NCBI RefSeq assembly: GCF_901472495.1
Contig: NZ_LR590469.1
Coordinates: 62,001 to 126,000 of the forward strand
Length of the DNA: 64,000 bases
Reading direction: 5' to 3'
Source of the DNA: Yersinia enterocolitica subsp. enterocolitica
Lineage (GTDB): Bacteria; Pseudomonadota; Gammaproteobacteria; Enterobacterales; Enterobacteriaceae
The notes below the pieces were generated by a model. The model was not told the origin of the DNA, did not search any database, and saw only the letters and a list, made by a program, of their open reading frames with translations. The position numbers and the translations under genes are program-made. Every line of letters begins with the position of its first letter. Position 1 is the first letter of the stretch. Positions 7,872-15,336 of the stretch are shown piece after piece.

Positions 7872-9644
7872 ATGGATCGCTCCCGTATACTGAAATTCCT
7901 GCTGCCTTACCTGTGGCCTAAAAATAATCCTAAACTGCGTTACTACCTGATTGCCGCCGTCATATTTATGGTGGTTTCGAAGGTCAGCACCACTCTGGTC
8001 CCTCTTGCATATAGGGCAATGATCGACACATTGAGCAGTGAAAATGCCAAGATGATGGCTATTCCCATCACCTTGATAATTGCTTATGGGGTCGCGAGAA
8101 TCAGTGCTTCTCTATTTGAAGAATTGCGTAACGTCATGTTTGTGCATGTCAGTCAGAATGCGACGCGGTTGCTTGGTTTACGGGTATTTAAACAATTACA
8201 TGATCTCAGCTTACGTTTTCATCTGGACAGGCAAACGGGCGGGTTATATTTATCTATTGAGCGCGGTACACAAGCGGTTGCGACAGTACTTTCGCGCATC
8301 TTGTTCTCCATATTCCCCATTTTATTTGAGATAACATTGGTCTCTCTTATTATGTGGCATTTGCTCGATGGCTGGTTTGCTGTCGCCATTCTGGTGACCG
8401 TTGCCTGTTACATTCTATTTACCGTGATGGCTGTCAGTTGGCGAACTCGCTTTCGGCGCGAGCTGAATCAAGCGAATGCCGATGCCAACACCAAGTCTAT
8501 CGACAGCCTGATAAATTATGAAACTGTAAAATATTTTGGTAATGAACAGTTTGAGGCCGAACGTTTTAATCACTCCAGACAGCTGTATGAATATGCAGCG
8601 ATAAAAAATCAATTTAGTTTTACTGCATTAAGTCTGGGGCAAACAGCCATTATATCGGTAGGGCTGGTTGTGATGATGTCTATGGCGGCGCAAGGTATTA
8701 CGCAAGGTCGTATGACCATCGGTGACTTTGTGTTAGTCAACGCTTATCTTCTTCAGTTGTATCAGCCACTCAACTTCTTTGGGTTTATTTACTCCGAGAT
8801 CAGACAGGCGCTGATTGATATGGAGAATATGCTCGATTTATTGATGGTAAAAAGAGAAATTACAGATCGTCCTAATGCACCAACTTTGCAACTGACAAAA
8901 GGAGAAGTGCGTTTTGACTCTGTGAGTTTCGGTTATGACCCACGCCGGCCTATTCTGAATAAAGTGAGTTTTACTATTCCGGCGGGTAAAACGGTGGCAG
9001 TCGTTGGTGCATCGGGAGCCGGTAAATCGACACTATCTCGCTTGCTGTTTCGTTTTTATGATGTGACTGATGGTGCGATTTATATTGATGATCAAGATGT
9101 CCGCAATGTGACTCAAGCGAGTTTACGTGAGGCTATTGGTATCGTGCCTCAAGATACAGTGCTATTTAATGACACGCTGCGTTATAACATTGCATATGGC
9201 AGAACCTCTTCAAGTTTTGCAGAGATAGAACGTGCAGCGAAACTTGCGCATATCCATGATTTTATTATTAGCTTGCCTGATGGTTATGAGACGCGAGTAG
9301 GGGAGCGCGGGCTTAAGTTATCCGGTGGTGAGAAACAGCGGGTAGCGATTGCGCGCACGATTCTTAAAAATCCGGCTATTTTGGTTTTTGATGAAGCAAC
9401 CAGTGCATTAGATACCCATACTGAGCGCGAGATTCAGGCCCATTTACGAGAAGTTAGCCGTGATCACACGACGTTGGTTATTGCTCACCGTTTATCCACC
9501 ATCATTGATGCTGATGAAATTATTGTGATGGAAGCGGGCGCAATAGTTGAACGCGGGCGGCATGAGGAATTATTGCTGCAAAATGGCCGGTACTCAGCTA
9601 TGTGGCAGAATCAATATCATGAAGAAGAGCAACAGGTATTGTAA
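7872..9644 (+). CDS. ATM1-type ABC half-exporter (permease fused to ATPase)
   Basis: 590 residues. N-terminal exporter domain (about 20-310) with six membrane segments and the INYETVKYFGNE signature typical of ATM1/HMT1-like transporters, which in other bacteria and mitochondria export glutathione conjugates, glutathione-metal species or sulfur compounds. ATPase domain (about 345-585): Walker A GASGAGKS, Q-loop IVPQD, signature LSGGEKQRVAIAR, Walker B ILVFDEAT, switch His in IAHRLS. The half-transporter should work as a homodimer in the inner membrane. No partner gene or operon; the substrate is not shown by the sequence. A hairpin at 9668-9701 follows. Confidence 0.88.
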   Translation: MDRSRILKFLLPYLWPKNNPKLRYYLIAAVIFMVVSKVSTTLVPLAYRAMIDTLSSENAKMMAIPITLIIAYGVARISASLFEELRNVMFVHVSQNATRLLGLRVFKQLHDLSLRFHLDRQTGGLYLSIERGTQAVATVLSRILFSIFPILFEITLVSLIMWHLLDGWFAVAILVTVACYILFTVMAVSWRTRFRRELNQANADANTKSIDSLINYETVKYFGNEQFEAERFNHSRQLYEYAAIKNQFSFTALSLGQTAIISVGLVVMMSMAAQGITQGRMTIGDFVLVNAYLLQLYQPLNFFGFIYSEIRQALIDMENMLDLLMVKREITDRPNAPTLQLTKGEVRFDSVSFGYDPRRPILNKVSFTIPAGKTVAVVGASGAGKSTLSRLLFRFYDVTDGAIYIDDQDVRNVTQASLREAIGIVPQDTVLFNDTLRYNIAYGRTSSSFAEIERAAKLAHIHDFIISLPDGYETRVGERGLKLSGGEKQRVAIARTILKNPAILVFDEATSALDTHTEREIQAHLREVSRDHTTLVIAHRLSTIIDADEIIVMEAGAIVERGRHEELLLQNGRYSAMWQNQYHEEEQQVL

Positions 9645-9661
9645 CCGGTTGCTTTGAAACG

Positions 9662-9949
9662 CTATTCAAAAGAGTGCATAAAGATGAATGTGCACTCTTT
9701 TCGCTGATATTGGTTGATCTGCGGTACCAACCGTCTGAAATGCTCTGTCGCGCAATGTGTATCTAATGCCGCTTGGTCTGGCCACTCTTCAATAAAAACG
9801 AAGCTACCAGGGTCTTTATTATCAATGTACAAATCATAGGAAATACAAAGGGGTTCAAGCTTTGTTTTTTCCACTAATTCTTTATAGAGCGGCATAACAT
9901 CACTGATGTTTTCTGGTTTGATAAAGTCTTGTGCGATAACTTTTAGCAT
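9662..9949 (-). CDS. ABM-domain (antibiotic biosynthesis monooxygenase / YgiN-like) protein
   Basis: 95 residues from the ATG at 9949 (MLKVIAQDFIKPENI), the usual start of this fold; the frame could extend to 10006. Contains the dimeric alpha-beta-barrel pattern: VIAQDF strand, ELVEKTKLEPLCISYDLY, FVFIEEWPDQAALDTHCAT with the conserved Glu-Trp and His, then a final strand. Family members are small quinol or signal-molecule monooxygenases and are often of unknown substrate. A 24-codon hydrophobic ORF ends 13 bases upstream and could be translationally coupled. The gene is convergent with the ABC exporter and their ends nearly touch. Confidence 0.75.
   Translation of the reverse strand: MLKVIAQDFIKPENISDVMPLYKELVEKTKLEPLCISYDLYIDNKDPGSFVFIEEWPDQAALDTHCATEHFRRLVPQINQYQRKECTFIFMHSFE
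9668..9701 (+). terminator. Hairpin terminator of the ABC exporter gene, inside the convergent coding end
   Basis: AAAAGAGTGCA (9668-9678) and TGCACTCTTTT (9691-9701) form an 11-bp perfect stem with a 12-base loop, ending in TTTT. It lies within the last codons of the convergent ABM gene, so that gene's 3' end doubles as the terminator of the exporter. Confidence 0.65.
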
Positions 9950-9962
9950 AGGTTTGATAGCG

Positions 9963-10037
9963 TTAGGCTCCGGTAAAATGCGTGTAAGCAAATACCGCGA
10001 GGGCAATTGCTATCATAATTATCGTTGTTTTTCTCAT
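9963..10037 (-). CDS. Possible 24-residue hydrophobic peptide upstream of the ABM gene
   Basis: Reading leftward from the ATG at 10037: MRKTTIIMIAIALAVFAYTH then FTGA and TAA. It has two basic residues, a hydrophobic stretch of about 14 and a short tail, like a single-span membrane peptide or a signal-like leader. GAGAAC lies about 10 bases upstream as a weak ribosome site. Its stop is 13 bases before the ABM start, and the GGAG within its last codons could serve that gene. No known family; may be chance. Confidence 0.35.
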   Translation of the reverse strand: MRKTTIIMIAIALAVFAYTHFTGA

Positions 10038-10295
10038 TTCAATTCTGTTCTCGTTATCAATTATGGGCTTTAGAAAGGTTAAAAGGTTATCTGAACCATA
10101 ACGGAAAATCCGCTAAAAAACATCGACCCACGACAAAATACCTGGCTTCAGTTTAATGTCAGTAAAATCAATAACACTGCTGGTGTCGGGGGCCTGCGGT
10201 GGGCTATTTCCTTTTTGGTTGATCTGTGTCTCGGTTTTAATATAATTATTTGTGTTAAATTGTGCGGTGTGCTAGGTCAAATAAAGGGGGGTAAC

Positions 10296-10490
10296 ATGTC
10301 AGCACTTGAGAAACTTGTTTCGGCATATTGCCATACCAGCTTGGATTTTGTGGCATCCACGGTTGCTTTTATGGAAAACCAAAAAAAGAAAATTAAAGTT
10401 GATGAAATTGAAGCAAAACTTTCATCAGATGAACTCGATTTTTTCCGGGAAAGATTAGCCCATTACAGAGACATATATCGGCCTCAGTGA
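10296..10490 (+). CDS. Small cytoplasmic protein, 64 residues, function unknown
   Basis: 64 residues from the ATG at 10296, which has AAGGGGGG just upstream; a longer frame to 10215 has no ribosome site. The protein is helical and charged, with KKKIKVDEIEAKLSSDELDFF in the middle and no signal peptide, membrane span or Cys pair (one Cys). The helical pattern with DELDFFRERLAHYR recalls small enterobacterial regulators such as the Hha group in size only; I do not recognise the family. It stands alone and is followed by a strong terminator at 10521. Confidence 0.7.
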   Translation: MSALEKLVSAYCHTSLDFVASTVAFMENQKKKIKVDEIEAKLSSDELDFFRERLAHYRDIYRPQ

Positions 10491-10520
10491 TCCTAAGGCG
10501 GTTTGTTGTCCTTTCAACGT

Positions 10521-10556
10521 AGAATAAGCCGCTTGAGGGCGGCTTATTCTATTTTT
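10521..10556 (+). terminator. Intrinsic terminator after the 64-residue protein gene
   Basis: AGAATAAGCCGC (10521-10532) pairs perfectly with GCGGCTTATTCT (10539-10550), loop of 6, followed by ATTTTTG. Confidence 0.9.
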
Positions 10557-10740
10557 GAAATAGCATTCATAAATATTTCCAGCAGTACGAGAGTGACGCG
10601 CATCTATCAACAAAAAATTGCGGTGTGTTGAAACTCACCACATTCCCCCTCTATTTTTAACTAAACCCCGCATTGATGCTCATAAATTGAGCAATTAAGC
10701 TAAAATTAAAGTAGGCAATACACTGACTGTGAGGCCTGCT

Positions 10741-11385
10741 ATGTACCAAAAAATAAATGGCAGTGAATACCGGCGTATCTTTGTTGTTGGTGATATTCAT
10801 GGCTGCTATAAAAAGTTGATGGATAGTTTGGGTCGAGTTGCCTTTGATCGCTCGTCTGATTTACTTGTTTCTGTGGGCGATCTGGCTGATCGCGGCCCTC
10901 AGAATACAGAATGTTATGAACTGCTTAATGCATATTGGTTTCGTGCTGTTCGTGGCAATCATGAGCAAATGGCCATTGATGTACTGGCCGGTGATGAGGC
11001 TGATACCTGGATAGCCAATGGCGGGCGCTGGTTCTTCTTATTGGCAGGAAATAATAGATATCAGGTTGAACAGTTGATTAAACAGGCCGAACAGCTGCCA
11101 TTGATAATTGAGGTTACGACTGACAACGGGACATATGTTATCGCTCATGCTGATTATCCTTCAGATGAGTATGTTTACGGCAAATTTGTTGATGAGCATT
11201 TAGTCTTATGGAATCGTAAGCGCCTTAACGCGGCGATGAAGGGAGAAAGTGATGAGATCTCCGGGGCTGATAAATTTATTTTTGGTCACACGCCGCTGGT
11301 AAAACCATCACTATTTAAAAACCAGCTCTATATTGATACTGGCGCAGTATTCGGCAATACCCTGACCTTGATTCAGATTCAATAA
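10741..11385 (+). CDS. pphA: Serine/threonine protein phosphatase 1 (PrpA/PphA)
   Basis: 214 residues from the ATG at 10741; GTGAGG lies 6-11 bases upstream and was read as an earlier start in the longest frame (10729). Metallophosphatase motifs: D18-x-H20 (VVGDIHG), GDLADRGP (46-53) and RGNHEQM (71-77), then IAHADYP and FGHTPL with the late His ligands. It closely resembles E. coli PphA/PrpA, which dephosphorylates Ser, Thr and Tyr residues and affects the heat-shock and envelope stress response. Two Mn2+ ions are expected. Single-gene unit. Confidence 0.9.
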   Translation: MYQKINGSEYRRIFVVGDIHGCYKKLMDSLGRVAFDRSSDLLVSVGDLADRGPQNTECYELLNAYWFRAVRGNHEQMAIDVLAGDEADTWIANGGRWFFLLAGNNRYQVEQLIKQAEQLPLIIEVTTDNGTYVIAHADYPSDEYVYGKFVDEHLVLWNRKRLNAAMKGESDEISGADKFIFGHTPLVKPSLFKNQLYIDTGAVFGNTLTLIQIQ

Positions 11386-11535
11386 TGAAAAGTGTTGGAC
11401 AGAAGCGCCTGCTACCACCCATCGCCTGTTGTCTCTGATATAGGTGATTCTGCTAGTATATTTTATCTTGCGCGAGTTTTGTTGTTGCTGCATATCTGAC
11501 CCGCCACCACTTCGTATGGAGGCGGATTATATCTA

Positions 11536-12501
11536 TCAAAACGAGATAAAACGTGATGTATATTTATTCAGTAATAGAATTCGCGATAACAGGACTGAGG
11601 CCGCAAATACTGACAACAGTAATGTGAACCTCAATGTGACATCAGATAAGTTATATGCGCTGGCAATAAAATAGAAAATCCCATCATGCAAGATATACAC
11701 CCCGATCATGGATGGGCTGATATAGGCCAATGTTTTCTTTATCCATTCATGTTTAGTGTCAAAGTTATCAAATATTACAAATAAGCATAAGCTCAGAATT
11801 AAAACATGCAAATTATCGAGGAAATAGCCTGCATTCACTGTTTTATATACATGTATCGACATAAAGCTTTCATAGTAATACATTGAAATTGCCGTCGGGA
11901 TAAGAAGTACTTTTGCGACAAGACGTATCCTTGGCAATTTGGTTATTTTTTGGCAAATTTTTGAGCAGAGGAACCTGCCAGTCATATAATAAAATACCCA
12001 CGTCCATAGTCTAAAATATTGTGGAAAATCAATTAAATATGGCCGCTCACTGAACGCGCTAATTAAATCGATAGAAATAGAGAATATAACCAGACACGAG
12101 AGAGTGATGATAGCCGTTCTGTTACTTTGTAGTACTTTCGAGATTATCGGATTGATCAGATAAATAATAGCAATACTGAATAAAAGCCAGCTTTGTAGGA
12201 AATAGCCCCGCTTGAAGCCATCCTCATTGATAAAGTAGAAAAGTACGTTCCAGAAAATGATAATGGTTATGATAGATTTTAATTTTCTGAGTATATCTGC
12301 TTGATCTATCTCATCGCTCGAATCGATATAACCGATAATCATAAAAAACAGTGGGGTGGCGATGATCGACAAAAAGTACAAAACCCCCATTACTTCTCCA
12401 CCTAAAAAGCACTGTTCGGTACAGGTTTTACTGGCAGAATAAAAGGTAACGGCAGAAAAGCAGCTTAATGTTTTTAGCGCATGTAAACCGACGTTTCTCA
12501 T
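11536..12501 (-). CDS. Acyltransferase-3 family integral membrane protein
   Basis: 321 residues with about nine or ten membrane segments, beginning MRNVGLHALKTLSCFSAV where family members have a short helix with a catalytic His (here His7). Further family-like segments: ATPLFFMIIGY, the WTWVFYYMTGRFL block and PSMIGVYILHDGIF near the C-terminus. Such proteins O-acetylate or O-succinylate surface polysaccharides such as O-antigen or enterobacterial common antigen (compare WecH). The gene is notably AT-rich against its neighbours, which suggests transfer. The acceptor glycan is unknown. It lies opposite a LuxR-type regulator with 361 bp between. Confidence 0.8.
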   Translation of the reverse strand: MRNVGLHALKTLSCFSAVTFYSASKTCTEQCFLGGEVMGVLYFLSIIATPLFFMIIGYIDSSDEIDQADILRKLKSIITIIIFWNVLFYFINEDGFKRGYFLQSWLLFSIAIIYLINPIISKVLQSNRTAIITLSCLVIFSISIDLISAFSERPYLIDFPQYFRLWTWVFYYMTGRFLCSKICQKITKLPRIRLVAKVLLIPTAISMYYYESFMSIHVYKTVNAGYFLDNLHVLILSLCLFVIFDNFDTKHEWIKKTLAYISPSMIGVYILHDGIFYFIASAYNLSDVTLRFTLLLSVFAASVLLSRILLLNKYTSRFISF

Positions 12502-12862
12502 ATAATCGTTCGGCTTGAAATAAGGTTAAATGAGATATCCAGCTGTAAATGGCGTAGGTATAGCATTAGAACCTTCCTGGTTAGGCCACTAATTTTTCAC
12601 TATTTTTACATACAATCTAAATGCTGTCACGCCTGACAGATTTAACTATAAATAAAAGAACGAGAAATATTCTTTTGAAAAAAAGACGTTTCCTACACCC
12701 TCCGGTGTTGCCTTCCTATATATCTCATGACGCCTCTATGGTTTACTCAAAAGTAAGGTGTTTCTGGTCTATCTTCATAATATTTAATAATTTTTATTTC
12801 ATCACAAACAGATGTGAGTTAACAATTCATAGAGTGCTGAAGCACTAGCGGGTGTGGCCAAT
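12502..12862. other. Divergent intergenic region, acyltransferase / LuxR-type regulator
   Basis: About 360 AT-rich bases. A 75-codon plus-strand frame at 12621-12848 has no convincing start or ribosome site and random composition, so I see no gene. GGGTG at 12851-12855 is the probable ribosome site of the regulator. Promoters for both flanking genes should lie here; no clear box could be named. Confidence 0.4.
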
Positions 12863-13465
12863 ATGATAAGTTGTATGATCGTTGACAACGATAAATATCA
12901 AACACTAGGTATGGTAGCTATCGTAAAAAAGATATTTACATCTCTAGGATTTAAAAAAGAGATCAAATTCTATCGAAAAGCATTTTATTCAGCAGATATC
13001 ATTTTTATTGGGGTTGATGAGTTCAGTTTTTTTGATGCTCTAAAGCGTTTGGATAAAGCCCCTTCAGAAGCGGATGTTTTTTTGATTTGTGATGCTCGTT
13101 TGAATAGCTTTTTACAGGGTATCCCAAGATTCAGCAATGTGACGATGATCTTCAGAGAAGACGGCGTTGATACTGTCACTAATAAAATTACGACTGTTTT
13201 CAAACGTAAGCTTCGCGGGCTTAAAGATAACTTATCTGAGCGTAAATCTACGAGAGTTCTGAGTTTGCCGTCGTCGGAGCGGCAGTATTTGACACCCAAT
13301 GAAAATATCGTGTTGAAATTATTTAATGAAGGTTTTTCCGGTGGTGATATTGCCAAGATTTTGAAAAAGAGTGAGAAAACAGTCAGTGGGCAAAAACGGT
13401 CTGCTATGAAAAAACTGGGAGCCCGTACTGACGTTGAATTGATTAAAATGTTTATGTTCAAATAG
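12863..13465 (+). CDS. LuxR-family DNA-binding regulator with degenerate receiver-like N-terminus
   Basis: 200 residues from the ATG at 12863 (CGGGTG about 8 bases upstream; GTG at 12854 is the alternative). The N-terminal 120 residues have receiver-like strands (MISCMIVDND, ADIIFIGVDEF, DVFLICDAR) but no clear phospho-acceptor Asp in the DxxMP setting. The C-terminal GerE/LuxR helix-turn-helix (about 142-197) reads LTPNENIVLKLFNEGFSGGD with KTVSGQKRSAMKKLG as recognition helix. The architecture resembles RcsA or RcsB-like auxiliary regulators, which act on capsule, motility and fimbriae. It faces the acyltransferase gene. Targets unknown. Confidence 0.75.
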   Translation: MISCMIVDNDKYQTLGMVAIVKKIFTSLGFKKEIKFYRKAFYSADIIFIGVDEFSFFDALKRLDKAPSEADVFLICDARLNSFLQGIPRFSNVTMIFREDGVDTVTNKITTVFKRKLRGLKDNLSERKSTRVLSLPSSERQYLTPNENIVLKLFNEGFSGGDIAKILKKSEKTVSGQKRSAMKKLGARTDVELIKMFMFK

Positions 13466-13650
13466 TTAATATAAATAACGGACTGGATTTTTAGTTACTT
13501 TTTCCGTCAACATCAGTGAATACCAAAGGGATTGTCTAGTGCTCGCGGGCAGGGATGCCAGCTTCAAACCCTGGAATGCCCGGACAGCCACAAAGCTATT
13601 TGGGGCTGTTTATGGGGATATCGCGGCGTTTTAGTAAAAGTAAATCGGGA
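13466..13650. other. Intergenic region with imperfect GC-rich hairpin
   Basis: Between convergent genes. Around 13547-13592 a CGGGCA...TGCCCG pair with inner CCAG/CTGG matches makes an imperfect stem-loop, more GC-rich than its surroundings. No T-run follows, no start codon with a ribosome site was seen on either strand. Could be a relic of a repeat or a terminator variant. Confidence 0.35.
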
Positions 13651-14133
13651 TTAAATACTCTTCAATTTGGCAATTGTACTGTCAATATCAACTTCATGCT
13701 CTGAGAATGTGTAAGTAACATTTTGGAATGTTGTTATCGATAACATTTTCAATGGCACAGTTTTCTCTGAAATATCTTCTTCCTGCGGCCGGATTTTACT
13801 CATCAGTAAATTGACTGAAAGGATGGTATTGGCTTTATCAACTTCAGCCTGTGCAGGCACTTCTTTAGTAAAAGTATGGAAGGATTTGATACTGGTGAGT
13901 TTGATTCTTTCATTGGCAATAAAGATGTATTTGCTCTCAATGGCCACTTTCACCGCAAATGCTGACAACCCTTTGGTATTGGTTGTTGGCTCGAAAGTCA
14001 CTTCCGCACCTTTTTTAATCATCTCGGGATTAGCAACTTTAATAACGTGAAAATAACGGTTATCTCCGTTCTCATCGGTGATAAAACCAAAACCTTTATC
14101 TTCAAAAAAAGTTGTTATTCTACCGTTCATCAT
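13651..14133 (-). CDS. Cold-shock-domain protein with a C-terminal extension of unknown function
   Basis: About 160 residues from the ATG at 14133 (second ATG at 14130; TGAG just upstream); a longer frame begins at 14163. Residues 1-70 are a divergent cold-shock domain: GRITTFFEDKGFGFITDENG carries the RNP1-like KGFGFI, followed by YFHVIKV in place of the usual DVFVHFS RNP2. The last 90 residues (from about ESKYIFIANERIKLTS) are predicted beta-rich and unlike anything I recognise. Probable nucleic-acid binding. It is divergent from cspE, a typical cold-shock gene, 263 bp away. Confidence 0.7.
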   Translation of the reverse strand: MMNGRITTFFEDKGFGFITDENGDNRYFHVIKVANPEMIKKGAEVTFEPTTNTKGLSAFAVKVAIESKYIFIANERIKLTSIKSFHTFTKEVPAQAEVDKANTILSVNLLMSKIRPQEEDISEKTVPLKMLSITTFQNVTYTFSEHEVDIDSTIAKLKSI

Positions 14134-14396
14134 GCATCTCATATTAGCGTATCCAATGGGCAAGTATAATACAGGTGAAACGCTTTCAGATACAGTCTGG
14201 GACTTTTTTAGGGCCAGTGCGGGTGAGCTGTAAAAGAGCGAAACATGGATTTCTGTGCTAAAAATTGAGCATAAAATCTGATGTTTTCACTTTTTCTCTG
14301 TTTTTTGTGATCTCTGCCGTGGACAAAAAACAGTTCTATTGCTGTACTGTATTTGACACACATTTTGTGTCCAACATTCACGTAAAGGTAAGTTTG

Positions 14397-14606
14397 ATGT
14401 CTAAGATTAAAGGTAGCGTTAAGTGGTTCAATGAAGCTAAAGGCTTTGGTTTTATTACCCCAGAAGATGGCAGCAAGGACGTTTTCGTTCATTTCTCAGC
14501 CATCGCTAGCAACGGTTTCAAAACTCTTGCTGAAGGCCAGCGTGTAGAATTTGAAATCACGAGCGGTGCCAAAGGGCCATCAGCTGCTAATGTTATCGCT
14601 ATCTAA
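14397..14606 (+). CDS. cspE: Cold-shock-like RNA-binding protein CspE
   Basis: 69 residues from the ATG at 14397, near-identical to E. coli CspE (MSKIKGSVKWFNEAKGFGFI, RNP1 KGFGFI, RNP2 DVFVHFSAI). It is a single OB-fold nucleic acid chaperone that melts RNA structure and acts as an antiterminator. The longer upstream frame is an artefact. The leader has a small hairpin (GACACA-cattt-TGTGTC, 14355-14371). Conserved position before crcB; own terminator at 14624. Confidence 0.95.
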   Translation: MSKIKGSVKWFNEAKGFGFITPEDGSKDVFVHFSAIASNGFKTLAEGQRVEFEITSGAKGPSAANVIAI

Positions 14607-14623
14607 GTAGCCCATATCTCTTA

Positions 14624-14656
14624 AAACCCGCCTCATTGTTATCAGGCGGGTTTTTT
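14624..14656 (+). terminator. Intrinsic terminator of cspE
   Basis: AAACCCGCCT (14624-14633) pairs with AGGCGGGTTT (14644-14653), followed by a T-run to 14656. Confidence 0.92.
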
Positions 14657-14905
14657 ATTTATAGCACCGACAAGCATTGACGGGATAGTGGGCTAAAAGA
14701 GATATGCCCTTAAAAAGGCAACCGTGATAACCAAGCAAAAAATAACTGCCAGCCATTCAGTTCCTGTTTTGGGTAAACTACACATAGGATCTATCCAGCA
14801 CATCAGTCACCCCATTGGCTAACTGTTCTCTGCTAAATAATTATCCGGTTCGTAGATTAAGAAAACATTAAGATGCAGTAAACAGTGGTGCTCTTTGATC
14901 CACGA
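14657..14905. other. Intergenic region between cspE terminator and crcB end
   Basis: About 250 bases between convergent genes. A 33-codon minus-strand frame starting at 14756 has no good ribosome site and no family resemblance. I see no gene or clear signal. Confidence 0.4.
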
Positions 14906-15289
14906 TTATTGAGCAGCAAAGTAATTAACCAATATAAAAGCCAGCATTGTCATGGCAAGTGAACCGGCCAGATTAAGTGCAACTGTGCCCGCAGCCCAAG
15001 CTAATTTCCCATCCTGAAGTAAATAGACAACTTCAACGGAGAAGGTTGAAAATGTCGTCAGCCCACCACAAAAGCCAGTAGTAATGAGTAATTTCCAAAC
15101 AGGATCAATGTGTGCAATTCGGGTGAATAGTGCTAATGTCAGGCCGATAATAAAAGCACCGACCAGGTTTACAATAAGTGTTCCTACTGGGATATTTGGG
15201 GAAAAATTGTTTAGCTTCAGACTGACCAGCCAACGGGCGACACTGCCCACACCACCACCAATAAATACTGCAAGCAATGTATTAAACAT
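14906..15289 (-). CDS. crcB: Fluoride ion channel CrcB/Fluc
   Basis: 127 residues from the ATG at 15289, exactly the E. coli CrcB length; AAAGG lies 5 bases upstream. Four membrane segments, with the conserved GGGVGSVARW near the start, the GTLIVNLVGAFIIG helix and TTGFCGGLTTFSTFS, the pore region with the Na+-site Gly and the Phe/Thr track. It works as an antiparallel dimer that lets fluoride leave the cell. Single copy, as in E. coli. No fluoride riboswitch was recognised in the 47 bases before it. Confidence 0.95.
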   Translation of the reverse strand: MFNTLLAVFIGGGVGSVARWLVSLKLNNFSPNIPVGTLIVNLVGAFIIGLTLALFTRIAHIDPVWKLLITTGFCGGLTTFSTFSVEVVYLLQDGKLAWAAGTVALNLAGSLAMTMLAFILVNYFAAQ

Positions 15290-15336
15290 AAACACCTTTC
15301 TTTAGGGATACCACTATATTGGAATTTTACCGTTAT

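Noticed and set aside
12621..12848. 75-codon plus-strand frame between the acyltransferase and regulator genes
   Set aside because: No ribosome site, random-looking composition, no family pattern.
14656..14756. 33-codon minus-strand frame between cspE and crcB
   Set aside because: Weak start context, no recognisable protein pattern.
15290..15336. Fluoride riboswitch ahead of crcB
   Set aside because: The gap to the cyclase gene is too short and no matching fold was seen.
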